NCBI RefSeq assembly: GCF_024127895.1
Contig: NZ_JAMYBK010000002.1
Coordinates: 310,001-374,000 of the forward strand
Direction of reading: 5' to 3'
Origin: Pseudomonas guariconensis
Lineage (GTDB): Bacteria > Pseudomonadota > Gammaproteobacteria > Pseudomonadales > Pseudomonadaceae
Length of the DNA stretch: 64,000 bases
This document shows positions 43,998 through 53,679 of this stretch, in pieces. The stretch's first letter is position 1. Each line of letters begins with the position of its first letter. The translations under genes were made by a program, and so were the position numbers. The notes beneath the pieces were generated by a model. It was not told where the DNA came from. It searched no databases and worked only from the letters and a program-made list of their open reading frames with translations.

Positions 43998-45011
43998 TCA
44001 ACTGGCCTGCGGTGCCGGCTCATCCTCCTCGAACCCCCGCGAAGCCCGCCCCACTAGCAGTGGGTCGGGTGCATGGGCCACGCTGTGGTCCTTGCCCGGA
44101 TAGTCCAGCGAATGCAGGAAGTGGCGGATGCAGTTGATCCGCGCGCGCTTCTTGTCGTCGGACTTGATCACCGTCCAGGGCGCGTCGGCGGTGTCGGTGT
44201 GGAAGAACATGGCCTCCTTGGCCGCGGTGTAGTCCTCCCACCTGTCCAGCGACTTGATGTCGATGGGCGAGAGCTTCCAGTGCTTGAGCGGGTCGTCGCG
44301 GCGGGAGATGAAGCGGCGCAGTTGCTCCTCGCGGTTCACCGAGAACCAGTACTTGAACAGCAGGATGCCGCTGTTGCACAGCATGCGCTCCAGCTCCGGG
44401 GCCTGGCGCATGAACTCCAGGTACTGCAGCGGCGTGCAGAAGTCCATCACCCGCTCGACGCCGGCGCGGTTGTACCAGGAGCGGTCGAAGAACACCATTT
44501 CGCCAGCCGTGGGCAGGTGCTGGATGTAGCGCTGGAAGTACCACTGGCCCTTTTCCTGCTCGGAGGGCTTTTCCAGGGCGACGATCCGCGCGCCACGCGG
44601 GTTCAGGTGTTCCATGAAGCGCTTGATCGTGCCGCCCTTGCCCGCCGCGTCGCGGCCTTCGAAGAGGATGACCACGCGCTGGCCGGTTTCCTTCACCCAG
44701 CTCTGCACCTTGAGCAGCTCGATCTGCAGGTTGTGCTTGGCCTTCTCGTAGTCCTGGCGGCGCAGGCGGGTGCGGTATGGGTAGTTGGCCGGCAGGCGCG
44801 CCGAGGTGCTGTCCTCGCTGCTGCCGTGGCGGGCGGTGGCCACTTCCAGGGCGGCGGGTTGCTGGCTGATGGCGCTGATGGTCGGCTCGGGCTTGATCCT
44901 GGCGGCGGGCTTGCGCGGGCGTGAGGGGCGGCGGCGAGGGATCGAGGCGATGCCTGGGCTGGCGTCCTGGGCGGGCGTGGGGGAGAGCAGGGGCGTGGAG
45001 TCGTCGCTCAT
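43998..45011 (-). CDS. ppk2: polyphosphate kinase 2
   Basis: Nucleoside-(di)phosphate kinase using polyphosphate, family PPK2, 337 residues. Walker A is GRDAAGKGG (119-127), lid region FMEHLNPRGARIVALEKPSE, and Walker B MVFFDRSWYNRAGVERVMDF. The C-terminal catalytic domain is complete. The first 75 residues are low-complexity, rich in Pro, Arg and Ser, and probably disordered. PPK2 class I (one-domain) enzymes make GTP or ATP from polyphosphate; class cannot be fixed by eye. It stands alone between REP repeats. Confidence 0.93.
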   Translation of the reverse strand: MSDDSTPLLSPTPAQDASPGIASIPRRRPSRPRKPAARIKPEPTISAISQQPAALEVATARHGSSEDSTSARLPANYPYRTRLRRQDYEKAKHNLQIELLKVQSWVKETGQRVVILFEGRDAAGKGGTIKRFMEHLNPRGARIVALEKPSEQEKGQWYFQRYIQHLPTAGEMVFFDRSWYNRAGVERVMDFCTPLQYLEFMRQAPELERMLCNSGILLFKYWFSVNREEQLRRFISRRDDPLKHWKLSPIDIKSLDRWEDYTAAKEAMFFHTDTADAPWTVIKSDDKKRARINCIRHFLHSLDYPGKDHSVAHAPDPLLVGRASRGFEEDEPAPQAS

Positions 45012-45131
45012 GGAAGTCCCTTCGGGTCGATTCGAGTGTCCACCCGATATGCTAGGACTCGCTGATTGATGGCTTTTTGATGTCGGTCAATGCTGGGCTG
45101 ATCGTCCGGGCCAGGGGCCGCTTCGCGCCCC

Positions 45132-45155
45132 ATCGCTGGCAAGCCAGCTCCCACA
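45132..45155. repeat. single REP element
   Basis: ATCGCTGGCAAGCCAGCTCC and four more bases match one arm of the REP pair near 43.9 kb, preceded by a GGGGCCGCTTCGCGCCCC hairpin. It lies in the 210 bases between the ppk2 start and tRNA-Phe. Confidence 0.75.
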
Positions 45156-45183
45156 GAGGGCGCTTGCGCCGACTGACAGGCAC

Positions 45184-45212
45184 AAAAAAACCCTGGATCT
45201 TTCGATCCAGGG
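45184..45212 (-). terminator. intrinsic terminator of tRNA-Phe
   Basis: CCCTGGATC and GATCCAGGG form a perfect 9-bp stem around a 4-base loop; the minus-strand transcript ends in seven T. It starts 10 bases past the tRNA 3' end. Confidence 0.92.
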
Positions 45213-45222
45213 TTTCGGTATT

Positions 45223-45298
45223 TGGTGCCCAGAGACGGAATCGAACCGCCGACACGGGGATTTTCAATCCCCTGCTCTACCGACTGAGCTATCTGGGC
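45223..45298 (-). tRNA. tRNA-Phe (anticodon GAA)
   Basis: A 76-base cloverleaf with encoded CCA. The D-arm is AGCTCAGTCGGTAGAGC, and the T-arm GGTTCGATTCC. The anticodon stem GGGGA/TCCCC with loop TTGAAAA gives GAA, phenylalanine. A strong terminator follows. Confidence 0.97.
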
Positions 45299-45388
45299 AA
45301 CGGGGCGCATTAAAAGGGTTTTTCAGGATCACGTCAACGACTTTTTGAAAATTTTTTAAATTAATTCCGTCGCTTACGTTTCCGAGGC

Positions 45389-45661
45389 TCATTCGCTGGG
45401 GGGAACGTAGCCTTCGGCCTTGGCGTAGTCTTCGCCGGAGAAGAACTTGTCCATCTCCGCCTGGAGGAACTTGCGGTCCTCGGCGTTCATCATGTTCAGG
45501 CGCTTTTCGTTGATCAGCATGGTCTGGTGCTTCTGCCATTCGTCCCAGGCCTGCCTTGAGATGTTGTCGAAGATGTCCTGGCCCTTGGCGCCGGGGTAGG
45601 GCGGGCGCTCAAGGCCGGGCAGTTCTTCTTTGTACTTGCGGCACATCACGGTGCGGGTCAT
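45389..45661 (-). CDS. yggX: Fe(2+)-trafficking / oxidative damage protein YggX
   Basis: A 90-residue cytoplasmic protein linked to iron trafficking and protection of Fe-S clusters. It has the family N-terminus [20 protein letters not shown] with conserved Cys7, then [20 protein letters not shown]. The length is typical. Its start overlaps the mutY stop by 4 bases, so YggX and the Fe-S enzyme MutY are translated from the same message, the usual arrangement in gammaproteobacteria. Confidence 0.95.
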   Translation of the reverse strand: MTRTVMCRKYKEELPGLERPPYPGAKGQDIFDNISRQAWDEWQKHQTMLINEKRLNMMNAEDRKFLQAEMDKFFSGEDYAKAEGYVPPSE

Positions 45662-46725
45662 CGGGGCTCTCCTGCAATCAATTCGTCGGCCGCGCGTTTG
45701 AGCAGTTTCTTGACCGGGGCAGCCAGGCCCAGGCGCGGCGGGGTGGCCAGGTTATACCAGAGCCAGTCGGGCTCGGCCACGTGCGAGCCGGCCGGGTCGA
45801 CGCGCACCAGCCAGGGCTCGATGGCCAGCTGGAAATGGCTGAAGGTGTGGGTCAGGCCTTCCAGGGCGTGGCTGGCGGTCATGCGCAGGCCATGCTGGTA
45901 GGCCAGGTCGTCGAGCTGCTCCAGGCTGTCCAGCTCCGGCAGGCTCCACAGGCCACCCCACAGGCCGCTGGAGGGGCGGCGGTAGAGCAGGATGGCGCCT
46001 TGCTGGTTGGCCAGGATCGGCATCAGCGTGCGGCGCTGGGGCAGGGCCTTGCGCGGCTTGGGCTCGGGGTAGTGGGTTTCCTGGCCGAGCAGGTGCGCCT
46101 GGCAACCTTGCTGCAGCGGGCAGATCAGGCAACTGGGCTTGCTGCGGGTGCACAGCGTCGCCCCCAGGTCCATCATCGCCTGGGTGTAGTGGTTGACCCG
46201 GGTCATCGGCGTGAAGCGCTCGGCATTGGCCCACAGGGCATTGGCCACCTTCGGCTCGCCCGGGTAGCCGGCCTGGGCGGTATAGCGGGCCAGCACGCGC
46301 TTGACGTTGCCGTCGAGGATCGGTGCACGAATGCCCATGCTGATGCTGGCGATGGCGCCAGCGGTGGAGCGGCCGATGCCGGGCAGCTCGGTGAGCTGCT
46401 CGACGCTGCGTGGGAATTCGCCGCCGTGCTTTTCGACCACGATCTTCGCCGCCTTCTGCAGGTTGCGTGCGCGGGTGTAGTAGCCCAGGCCCGTCCACAG
46501 GTGCAGTACCTCGTCCTCTGGTGCCTCGGCCAGGGCCCGTACTGTGGGCAGGGCCTGCATGAAACGGTCGAAATAGTTGAGCACGGTGCTGACCTGGGTC
46601 TGCTGCAGCATGATTTCCGAGACCCAGACACGGTAGGGGGTGATGCCCTGTTGCCAGGGCAGGTCGTGGCGGCCGTGCTGGTCGTACCAGTCCAGCACGG
46701 CGCTGGAGAACTGCTCGGGACTCAT
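45658..46725 (-). CDS. mutY: A/G-specific adenine glycosylase MutY
   Basis: DNA repair enzyme removing adenine mispaired with 8-oxoguanine. In 355 residues it has catalytic E37, the helix-hairpin-helix [12 protein letters not shown] (114-125) and catalytic D138 in [11 protein letters not shown]. The [4Fe-4S] ligands are C192, C199, C202 and C208. The C-terminal NUDIX-like domain for 8-oxoG recognition is present ([19 protein letters not shown]). It overlaps the asmA-like gene before it and yggX after it. Confidence 0.96.
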   Translation of the reverse strand: MSPEQFSSAVLDWYDQHGRHDLPWQQGITPYRVWVSEIMLQQTQVSTVLNYFDRFMQALPTVRALAEAPEDEVLHLWTGLGYYTRARNLQKAAKIVVEKHGGEFPRSVEQLTELPGIGRSTAGAIASISMGIRAPILDGNVKRVLARYTAQAGYPGEPKVANALWANAERFTPMTRVNHYTQAMMDLGATLCTRSKPSCLICPLQQGCQAHLLGQETHYPEPKPRKALPQRRTLMPILANQQGAILLYRRPSSGLWGGLWSLPELDSLEQLDDLAYQHGLRMTASHALEGLTHTFSHFQLAIEPWLVRVDPAGSHVAEPDWLWYNLATPPRLGLAAPVKKLLKRAADELIAGEPR

Positions 46726-48965
46726 CGTTTGAACAGCCCCTTGAGTGCCTCTTTGACTTCCGGGCTCACCTTGTCACCGAGCTTTTCGTCGAGCTTGTCA
46801 TCCAGTTTCTCCTTCAGGCGATTGCCGGCCAGCTTGGCGGCGACCTTGCCCAGGCCGTCCTGGTCCAGGCGGCAGGCCTTGGCACCCAGCTCCAGCGGGC
46901 CGCGACAGCGCAGCGGCAGTTCGACGCCAACGTAGCGCTCGTTGACCTGGCAGGCCGGGTCAGGCATGGCGCGCTGGTCGCCTTCGACGATCACGCCGAT
47001 GTTGTAGTCCATGCCCAGCACGCGCAGGTCGACGTCACCATGGCCGTTGACGGCCAGGCCGGGGATGCGCGCCTTCAGGTCCGGGTTGCTGGCCACGCCG
47101 TTGCGTATCACCAGGCTGCCGCGCAGTTCCTGGAAGGGCGTGTCCTTGCCGCGCGGCTCGCCGCTGAGCGTCTTGCGGTTGAGGGTGGCGATGGCCTGGC
47201 ACAGTTGCTGTTCCAGGTTGGCGTTGACCAGCACGCCATCGTTGATGGTGAAGCTGGCTTTGCCGTTGAGGGTATCGACCAGGGCCTTCTGGCTGTTGCC
47301 GGTGGCGGTCAGGTCGCTGGAGAGGGTCAGCAGGCCCTTGACCGGCGGGGCCTGGTCCGGGCTTTCGCGCTTGATGAAGTGCTCCACCGGCACGCGAGTG
47401 ATCTTCGTGTTGACGCCGATCTGTGGTACGGCCGGGCGTACATCGACGGTGCCCTTGGCCTCGAAGCTGCCGTTGTACAGGCTGCCGCGCAGGGTCTGGA
47501 GGGTCACCAGGCCGCCCTGGCCGCTGGCCTTGAGCTGGGCGTCGGCGATCGGCAGCTTGTCCAGCGTCAGGGCGCCGAACGACAGGTCGGCCTGCAGGTC
47601 GAGTGCGCGCAGGCGGTCCACCGGCAGCAGCTTGTCGTTGCTCCAGGCCACCTGGGTCGGGGCGTTGGGTAGCGGGGTGGTGCCAGTCACCGCGCGGGCT
47701 TCCTGCTGCTTGACCTCGGCCTGGCGGGCGGCCGTGGCGCCCTTGGCCTCCTCGCTCTTGGCCGGGAAGTAGCGATCGGCGTCGAACTTGTCGGCTTTCA
47801 GGCGCAGGCGCAAGGCCTGCTTGGCGACGTCTTCGACGGCCACGCGGCCGCTGAAGGTGCTGTCGTCCAGTTTCACCGCCAGGTCTTCCAGGGCCAGGCT
47901 GTTCGGGTTGCCCTGCAGGCGGCTGACCAGCTCCAGCTTGCCGAACGCGGCCGGGTCGGCGGTGGCCGGCAGCGGGTGGCCGATGCTGTCGAGGAAGGTG
48001 CGCAGGTCGAACTGGGCCACGGACAGGCCACCGCTCAGTTGCGGGGTCTTGTCCAGGTCGCGCAGGTTCAGTTCGCCCAGGGCGCGCAGCTGGTTGGCCG
48101 ACAGCTTCAGGCCGTTCCACGAGGCGACGTTGGCTGCCAGGTCGACCAGCAACTGGCCCTGGGCGGCGAAGGTCATGGTCTTGCCGGCCAGCGGCTCGCC
48201 CGAGGTCTCGCCGGAAAGGCGCATGTCCTCGAAGTTGTAGCGCTTGAGCCGACGGTCGAAGCGCAGTTCGCCGGTCAGCTCGGTGCGGGCCTTGAGGTTC
48301 GGTTGGCTGGCGCTCAGGAAGGCGCTGGCCTTGAGCGGGATGTTCACGCCCTCGCGCACCGCGCCGGTGCTCAGCTGGATGCTTTCGGCGCTGAAGCTCT
48401 GGCCGCTGCGGGCATCGGTGTACTGCACCCGGGCGTTGTTCACGGTCAGGCTGTCGATGTCCAACTTGACCTGGCGCTCGTTGGCACCTTGCTGGCTGGC
48501 CGGGGGCTCGCTGGCGGTGGGCTCGGCGGGCTTGGCGCCGCTGCTGGCGCTCTGCTCGGGCAGGGGCTTGCCGATGTCTTCCCAGTTGCCGTGGCCCTGT
48601 TCGTCGCGGGTCAACGTCAGGTTCAGGCCCTCGACGCGCACGTCGCTCATCTGCACTTCGCGGCGCAGCAGGGGCAGTACGCGCACCGACAGGCCGAGCA
48701 TCTGCAGGTCGGCGAACGGCGCCTTGGGGTTGTTCAGCGTGGCGACGCTGACGTCATGCAGCTCCAGGCCCAGCCACGGGAACAGGCTCCAGCCGATTTC
48801 ACCGTTGAGGGTCAGCTCGACGTGGGCCTTGTCGCGGGCCAGCTGGCGAATCTCGTCTTTATAGTCGTTGGGATCGAAGAGGTGGGTCAGGGCGAAGCCC
48901 AGCGCCACGATGATCAGCAGCAACCCGAGAAGCCCCAGCCCCAGGATTTTGCCGAACGCTTTCAT
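46722..48965 (-). CDS. AsmA family protein
   Basis: Large envelope protein, 747 residues, first in the operon with mutY and yggX. One N-terminal helix ([20 protein letters not shown]) anchors a long periplasmic region. AsmA N- and C-terminal patterns are visible ([20 protein letters not shown] near the start; [19 protein letters not shown] near the end). AsmA-like proteins are thought to bridge the envelope and move phospholipids. A Pro/Ala/Ser-rich linker occurs near residue 145. The last 30 residues are charged repeats of Leu and Lys. Confidence 0.9.
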   Translation of the reverse strand: MKAFGKILGLGLLGLLLIIVALGFALTHLFDPNDYKDEIRQLARDKAHVELTLNGEIGWSLFPWLGLELHDVSVATLNNPKAPFADLQMLGLSVRVLPLLRREVQMSDVRVEGLNLTLTRDEQGHGNWEDIGKPLPEQSASSGAKPAEPTASEPPASQQGANERQVKLDIDSLTVNNARVQYTDARSGQSFSAESIQLSTGAVREGVNIPLKASAFLSASQPNLKARTELTGELRFDRRLKRYNFEDMRLSGETSGEPLAGKTMTFAAQGQLLVDLAANVASWNGLKLSANQLRALGELNLRDLDKTPQLSGGLSVAQFDLRTFLDSIGHPLPATADPAAFGKLELVSRLQGNPNSLALEDLAVKLDDSTFSGRVAVEDVAKQALRLRLKADKFDADRYFPAKSEEAKGATAARQAEVKQQEARAVTGTTPLPNAPTQVAWSNDKLLPVDRLRALDLQADLSFGALTLDKLPIADAQLKASGQGGLVTLQTLRGSLYNGSFEAKGTVDVRPAVPQIGVNTKITRVPVEHFIKRESPDQAPPVKGLLTLSSDLTATGNSQKALVDTLNGKASFTINDGVLVNANLEQQLCQAIATLNRKTLSGEPRGKDTPFQELRGSLVIRNGVASNPDLKARIPGLAVNGHGDVDLRVLGMDYNIGVIVEGDQRAMPDPACQVNERYVGVELPLRCRGPLELGAKACRLDQDGLGKVAAKLAGNRLKEKLDDKLDEKLGDKVSPEVKEALKGLFKR

Positions 48966-49210
48966 GGGCGAGTCCTTGTAGTCCGATTTTGAAATTCAAG
49001 CGGCAAAGTATAGCGCCGCGGCGATGGCTCCTGCGTATCAGACAAGCGATACAGGGCATTTCTTACGAATGTTGAAGAAGGCGCCGATGGTTTGGCCAGT
49101 ACAGGTTTGACCTCATCCACTACCGCAGTTCCTTGGACGGGGCGGCGGGCGCAAAAATGGCCTGGCGCTGCCATATGTCATCCGCGTTCCAAGCCGGCGC
49201 GTTCTGGGCC

Positions 49211-49216
49211 TATAAT
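49211..49216 (+). promoter_or_regulatory. candidate -10 box for the his operon
   Basis: A perfect TATAAT lies 37 bases before the hisB start in the 288-bp region divergent from the asmA-like gene. The -35 at the expected distance is poor (TTCCAA-like), so the promoter may need other help. Confidence 0.5.
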
Positions 49217-49253
49217 GGCAGCCTTTTCGCCCAATGATTTTGCGGAGCTGGTG

Positions 49254-49847
49254 ATGGTCGAACGTAAGGCTTCCGTCGAGCGCAATACCCTGGAAACCCA
49301 GGTAAAGGCCTCGATCAACCTCGATGGCAGTGGCAAGGCCCGATTCGATATCGGTGTGCCTTTCCTTGAACACATGCTCGACCAGATCGCCCGGCATGGG
49401 CTGATCGACCTGGACATCGAGTGCAAGGGCGACCTGCATATCGACGACCACCACACCGTGGAAGACGTCGGCATCACCCTCGGCCAGGCCTTCGCCAAGG
49501 CCATCGGCGACAAGAAGGGCATCCGCCGCTACGGCCATGCCTACGTGCCGCTGGACGAAGCGCTGTCGCGCGTGGTCATCGACTTCTCCGGCCGCCCGGG
49601 GCTGCAGATGCATGTGCCGTACACCCGTGCCAGCGTCGGTGGCTTCGACGTCGACCTGTTCCAGGAGTTCTTCCAGGGCTTTGTCAACCACGCCCTGGTG
49701 ACCCTGCACATCGACAACCTGCGTGGCCACAACACCCACCACCAGATCGAGACGGTGTTCAAGGCCTTCGGCCGCGCCCTGCGCATGGCCGTCGAGCTGG
49801 ACGAGCGCATGGCCGGGCAGATGCCTTCGACCAAGGGATGCCTGTAA
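49254..49847 (+). CDS. hisB: imidazoleglycerol-phosphate dehydratase HisB
   Basis: Dehydrates imidazole glycerol phosphate in histidine synthesis. The 197-residue protein is the monofunctional dehydratase without a phosphatase domain. Metal-binding motifs IDDHHTVED and [10 protein letters not shown] are intact, with [18 protein letters not shown] start at ATG 49254, after GGAG; the open frame continues upstream without family resemblance. It is the first gene of the his cluster, and its stop overlaps the hisH start. Confidence 0.96.
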   Translation: MVERKASVERNTLETQVKASINLDGSGKARFDIGVPFLEHMLDQIARHGLIDLDIECKGDLHIDDHHTVEDVGITLGQAFAKAIGDKKGIRRYGHAYVPLDEALSRVVIDFSGRPGLQMHVPYTRASVGGFDVDLFQEFFQGFVNHALVTLHIDNLRGHNTHHQIETVFKAFGRALRMAVELDERMAGQMPSTKGCL

Positions 49848-50485
49848 TGCAGACAGTCGCCGTTATCGACTATGGCATGGGCAACCTGCACTCGGTGGCC
49901 AAGGCCCTGGAGCATGTCGGCGCCGGCAAGGTGCTGATCACCAGCGACGCCGCGGTGATCCGCGAGGCCGACCGGGTGGTGTTCCCCGGCGTCGGCGCGA
50001 TCCGTGACTGCATGGCCGAAATCCGTCGCCTGGGCTTCGATGGTCTGGTCCGCGAGGTCAGCCAGGACCGTCCATTCCTCGGCATCTGCGTCGGCATGCA
50101 GGCGCTGCTCGAGCACAGCGAGGAGAACGACGGCGTCGATTGCATCGGCCTGTTCCCCGGCCAGGTGCGCTTCTTCGGCAAAGGCCTGCAGGAAGACGGC
50201 GAGCACCTGAAGGTGCCGCACATGGGCTGGAACGAGGTCAGCCAGGCCATCGACCACCCCCTGTGGCACGATATCCCCGACCGGGCCCGTTTCTACTTCG
50301 TGCACAGCTACTACATCAATGCCGGCAAGCCGGGCCAGGTGGTCGGCCGCGGCCACTACGGCGTCGACTTCGCGGCGGCGCTGGCCGATGGCCCGCGCTT
50401 CGCCGTGCAGTTCCACCCGGAGAAGAGCCATACCCATGGCCTGCAGTTGCTGCAGAACTTCATCGCCTGGGACGGGCGCTGGTAG
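49847..50485 (+). CDS. hisH: imidazole glycerol phosphate synthase subunit HisH
   Basis: Glutaminase subunit that supplies ammonia to HisF. The 212-residue protein is a class I amidotransferase with nucleophile C81 in [11 protein letters not shown] and the His-Glu pair H190, E192 in [10 protein letters not shown]. Start TAATG overlap with hisB. One gene (DUF2164) and then hisA separate it from its partner hisF, but all are on one strand and closely spaced. Confidence 0.96.
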   Translation: MQTVAVIDYGMGNLHSVAKALEHVGAGKVLITSDAAVIREADRVVFPGVGAIRDCMAEIRRLGFDGLVREVSQDRPFLGICVGMQALLEHSEENDGVDCIGLFPGQVRFFGKGLQEDGEHLKVPHMGWNEVSQAIDHPLWHDIPDRARFYFVHSYYINAGKPGQVVGRGHYGVDFAAALADGPRFAVQFHPEKSHTHGLQLLQNFIAWDGRW

Positions 50486-50746
50486 ATGAGCAGGTCGCGG
50501 ACCAAGGCGCCGGTCCTCACCCTGGCCCCCGAGCAGGAGCGCGAGGCCCTCGACACCTTGAAGCGGTTCCTGGAGGACCGCTTCGAGCTGCAACTGGGCT
50601 CATTCGAAGTGGCCGAGGTTCTCGAACTGTTCAGCAAGGAAATTGCACCCCATTACTACAACAGGGCGATTGCCGATGTTCAGCTGCACCTCAAGGAGCG
50701 GTTCGAGAGCATCGAAAGCGACCTATGGGCGTTGGAAAAAAGCTGA
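50486..50746 (+). CDS. DUF2164 protein
   Basis: An 86-residue cytoplasmic protein starting directly after the hisH stop with no gap. It matches DUF2164 (DTLKRFLEDRFELQLGSFEV, then KEIAPHYYNRAIADVQ). Function is unknown. It recurs inside the his operons of Pseudomonas, as I recall, but has no evident role in histidine synthesis. Confidence 0.85.
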   Translation: MSRSRTKAPVLTLAPEQEREALDTLKRFLEDRFELQLGSFEVAEVLELFSKEIAPHYYNRAIADVQLHLKERFESIESDLWALEKS

Positions 50747-50829
50747 AAGCCGCAAGCTAAAGCCTGATCGCCTATCGAACAACCACCGCGCATTGCTTGC
50801 AGCTTGTGGCTTGCCGCTTGCCGCTTGAA
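50737..50829. repeat. GCAAGC-type inverted repeat upstream of hisA
   Basis: The short intergenic gap contains AAGCTGAAAGCCGCAAGCT on the left and GCTTGCAGCTTGTGGCTTGC plus CGCTTGCCGCTTGAA on the right, which can fold back on each other. The same family recurs just after hisA. Confidence 0.6.
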
Positions 50830-50846
50830 TTGATGAAGGAAAGAGC

Positions 50847-51578
50847 ATGCTGATTATCCCCGCTATCGATCTCAAGGATGGTGCCTGCGTACGCTTGCGC
50901 CAAGGTCGCATGGAAGACTCCACCGTATTCTCCGACGACCCGGTGAGCATGGCCGCCAAATGGGTCGAGGGGGGCTGCCGTCGCCTGCACCTGGTCGACC
51001 TCAATGGCGCCTTCGAAGGCCAGCCGGTCAATGGCGAGGTGGTCACCGCCATCGCCAAGCGCTACCCACAGCTGCCGATCCAGATCGGCGGCGGCATCCG
51101 CTCGCTGGAAACCATCGAGCACTACGTCAAGGCCGGCGTCAGCTACGTGATCATCGGTACCAAGGCGGTCAAGCAGCCAGCGTTCGTCGCCGAAGCGTGC
51201 AAGGCCTTCCCGGGCAAGGTCATCGTCGGCCTGGACGCCAAGGACGGTTTCGTCGCCACCGACGGCTGGGCCGAGGTCAGCTCGGTGCAGGTCATCGACC
51301 TGGCCAAGCGTTTCGAGGCCGATGGCGTTTCGGCGATCGTCTACACCGACATCGCCAAGGACGGCATGATGCAGGGCTGCAACGTGCCCTTCACCAAGGC
51401 CCTGGCCGAAGCCACGTCGATCCCGGTGATCGCCTCGGGCGGCATCCACAACCTGGGCGACATCAAGGCCCTGCTGGACGCCAAGGCGCCGGGCATCATC
51501 GGCGCTATCACCGGCCGTGCCATCTACGAAGGCACCCTCGACGTCGCCGAGGCCCAGGCCTTCTGCGACAACTATTGA
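50847..51578 (+). CDS. hisA: HisA isomerase (ProFAR isomerase)
   Basis: Isomerises ProFAR to PRFAR in histidine synthesis. The 243-residue TIM barrel has catalytic D8 ([12 protein letters not shown]) and D130 ([10 protein letters not shown]), with phosphate-binding loops [13 protein letters not shown] and [12 protein letters not shown]. The length is standard. It is preceded by AAGGAAAG and flanked on both sides by copies of one repeat family. Confidence 0.96.
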   Translation: MLIIPAIDLKDGACVRLRQGRMEDSTVFSDDPVSMAAKWVEGGCRRLHLVDLNGAFEGQPVNGEVVTAIAKRYPQLPIQIGGGIRSLETIEHYVKAGVSYVIIGTKAVKQPAFVAEACKAFPGKVIVGLDAKDGFVATDGWAEVSSVQVIDLAKRFEADGVSAIVYTDIAKDGMMQGCNVPFTKALAEATSIPVIASGGIHNLGDIKALLDAKAPGIIGAITGRAIYEGTLDVAEAQAFCDNY

Positions 51579-51582
51579 CAGG

Positions 51583-51657
51583 AGCGGCAAGCTGCAAGCG
51601 GCAAGATAAAGGCAGTACGCGGTCCGGCCTTTCTCTTGCCGCTTGAAGCTTGCAGCT
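51583..51657. repeat. GCAAGC-type inverted repeat downstream of hisA
   Basis: AGCGGCAAGCTGCAAGCGGC (starting 51583) and CTTGCCGCTTGAAGCTTGCA (starting 51635) form a long imperfect stem around a 29-base loop, filling the gap between hisA and hisF. The ribosome site of hisF follows. Confidence 0.65.
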
Positions 51658-51675
51658 GCTCCCCAGGAGTCCCCC

Positions 51676-52446
51676 ATGGCTTTAGCTAAACGCATCATCC
51701 CTTGCCTGGACGTGGACAACGGCCGGGTGGTCAAGGGCGTCAAGTTCGAGAACATCCGCGATGCCGGCGACCCGGTGGAGATCGCCCGGCGCTACGACGA
51801 GCAGGGTGCCGACGAGATCACCTTCCTCGACATCACCGCCAGCGTCGATGGCCGAGACACCACGCTGCATACCGTCGAGCGCATGGCCAGCCAGGTGTTC
51901 ATCCCGCTGACCGTGGGCGGTGGCGTGCGTACCGTGCAGGACATCCGCAACCTGCTCAACGCCGGTGCCGACAAGGTCTCGATCAATACCGCCGCGGTGT
52001 TCAACCCCGAGTTCGTCGGCGAGGCGGCCGAGCGCTTCGGCTCCCAGTGCATCGTCGTCGCCATCGACGCCAAGAAGGTCAGCGGCCCCGACGAGACGCC
52101 GCGCTGGGAGATCTTCACCCACGGCGGGCGCAAGCCGACCGGCCTGGATGCGGTGGCCTGGGCGAAGAAGATGGAAGGCCTGGGGGCGGGCGAGATCCTG
52201 CTCACCAGCATGGATCAGGATGGCATGAAGAGCGGCTTCGACCTGGGCGTGACCCGCGCCATCAGCGATGCCGTGGGCATCCCGGTGATCGCCTCGGGCG
52301 GCGTGGGCAATCTGCAGCACCTGGCTGACGGGATCCTGGAAGGGCATGCCAGCGCGGTGCTGGCGGCGAGCATCTTCCACTTCGGCGAGTACACCGTGCC
52401 CGAGGCCAAGGCCTACATGGCGGCGCGGGGAATCGTCGTTCGCTGA
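51676..52446 (+). CDS. hisF: imidazole glycerol phosphate synthase subunit HisF
   Basis: Cyclase subunit that uses ammonia from HisH to make IGP and AICAR from PRFAR. The 256-residue TIM barrel has catalytic D12 ([15 protein letters not shown]) and D131 (VVAIDAKK), and phosphate loops [13 protein letters not shown] and [15 protein letters not shown] 51676 gives the normal family length. It is the last gene of the his cluster; a GC hairpin separates it from the convergent choline transporter genes. Confidence 0.96.
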   Translation: MALAKRIIPCLDVDNGRVVKGVKFENIRDAGDPVEIARRYDEQGADEITFLDITASVDGRDTTLHTVERMASQVFIPLTVGGGVRTVQDIRNLLNAGADKVSINTAAVFNPEFVGEAAERFGSQCIVVAIDAKKVSGPDETPRWEIFTHGGRKPTGLDAVAWAKKMEGLGAGEILLTSMDQDGMKSGFDLGVTRAISDAVGIPVIASGGVGNLQHLADGILEGHASAVLAASIFHFGEYTVPEAKAYMAARGIVVR

Positions 52447-52471
52447 TTCTGCGCGTGGGGCTTTGAACCCT

Positions 52472-52490
52472 GGGGCTGCAAAGCAGCCCC
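52472..52490. terminator. hairpin between convergent hisF and choV
   Basis: GGGGCTGC and GCAGCCCC form a perfect 8-bp stem around AAA. There is no T-run on either strand, so termination efficiency is doubtful, but its place between two converging operons fits a terminator. Confidence 0.55.
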
Positions 52491-52500
52491 CGATTCACGA

Positions 52501-53679
52501 TCAGCCGAGATTCTTGCCCAGCAACGCGTGATACAGCTCGCTGTCGCCAAGAATCCCCACCACCTTGTCGTTCTCTTGCAGCACCAGCTTGTTACCGGTC
52601 TGGTAGCGGATCTGCAGGGCTTCGCGCATGCCGATGTCGGCACTCACCAGGGTCGGCTTGCGCGCCAGCGTCTCCACATCCTGCCCTGGCGCCCAGTTCT
52701 GCAGGTCCAGGCCATTCTGGCCCTGGCGGGCACGTTTGATCGAACCGCCTTCGCCCAGGTCGAGCCAGGAGTCCACGCCCGGGTCCAGGCACACCGAACC
52801 GTTGATCCGCTTGCACTTGTCCAGGGTGCGCATCAGGCTGCGCCCGCACAGCACGTTGAGCGGGTTGGTGTGGGCAACGAAGGTGCGCACGTAGTCGTCC
52901 GCCGGGTTCAGGACGATGTCTTCGGGCTTGCTGTACTGGATGATGCGGCCGTCCTTCATGATGGCGATGCGGCTGCCCAGCTTGAGTGCCTCGTCCAGGT
53001 CGTGGCTGACGAACACGATGGTCTTGCTCAGCTTGCGCTGCAGCTCCAGCAGCTCGTCCTGCAGACCCTGACGGATCAGCGGGTCGAGGGCCGAGAAGGG
53101 TTCGTCCATCAGCAGGATGTCGGCATCCATGGCCAGCGCCCGGGCCAGGCCCACGCGCTGCTGCATGCCGCCGGAGAGCTCGTCGGGCTTCTTGTTGCGC
53201 CACTGGGTCAGGCCCACCAGCTCGAGCTTCTCGTCCACCAGCTTGCGCCGTTCCTTTTCCGGGCGCCCCTGCATCTCCAGGCCAAAGCTGATGTTCTCGC
53301 GCACGGTCAGCCAGGGCATCAGGGCGAACTTCTGAAACACCATGGCGATGCGCTTGGTGCGCATCATCTTCAGCTCGGCCGGGGTGCAGTGGGCGATGTC
53401 GATATGGTTGCCTTCATGCTCGACGAACAACTTGCCACGGCTGACGGTGTTCAGGCCGTTGATGCAACGCAGCAGGCTCGACTTGCCCGAGCCGGACAGG
53501 CCCATGAGCACGCAGATCTCGCCCTTGTCGATGTCCAGGTTGGCCTTTTCCACACCGACCACCAGGCCGGTCTTCTTGAGGATCTGCTCGCGGGTCTGGC
53601 CTTGGTCGAGCAGGGCGAGGGCCTCGCGAGGCTTGTTGGAGAAGATGACGTCGACGTCTTCGAAACGAATGATGCTCAT
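52501..53679 (-). CDS. choV: choline/betaine ABC transporter ATP-binding protein
   Basis: ATPase of a quaternary-amine importer, called ChoV or CbcV. Of 392 residues, Walker A is GLSGSGKS (60-67), the signature DELSGGMQQRVGLARALAM and Walker B ILLMDEPFSALDPL. A C-terminal extension ends with a CBS-like half (VLQENDKVVGILGDSELYHA); full tandem CBS domains of ProV types are not obvious. It is last in the choX-choW-choV operon and its start overlaps the choW stop. Confidence 0.92.
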   Translation of the reverse strand: MSIIRFEDVDVIFSNKPREALALLDQGQTREQILKKTGLVVGVEKANLDIDKGEICVLMGLSGSGKSSLLRCINGLNTVSRGKLFVEHEGNHIDIAHCTPAELKMMRTKRIAMVFQKFALMPWLTVRENISFGLEMQGRPEKERRKLVDEKLELVGLTQWRNKKPDELSGGMQQRVGLARALAMDADILLMDEPFSALDPLIRQGLQDELLELQRKLSKTIVFVSHDLDEALKLGSRIAIMKDGRIIQYSKPEDIVLNPADDYVRTFVAHTNPLNVLCGRSLMRTLDKCKRINGSVCLDPGVDSWLDLGEGGSIKRARQGQNGLDLQNWAPGQDVETLARKPTLVSADIGMREALQIRYQTGNKLVLQENDKVVGILGDSELYHALLGKNLG

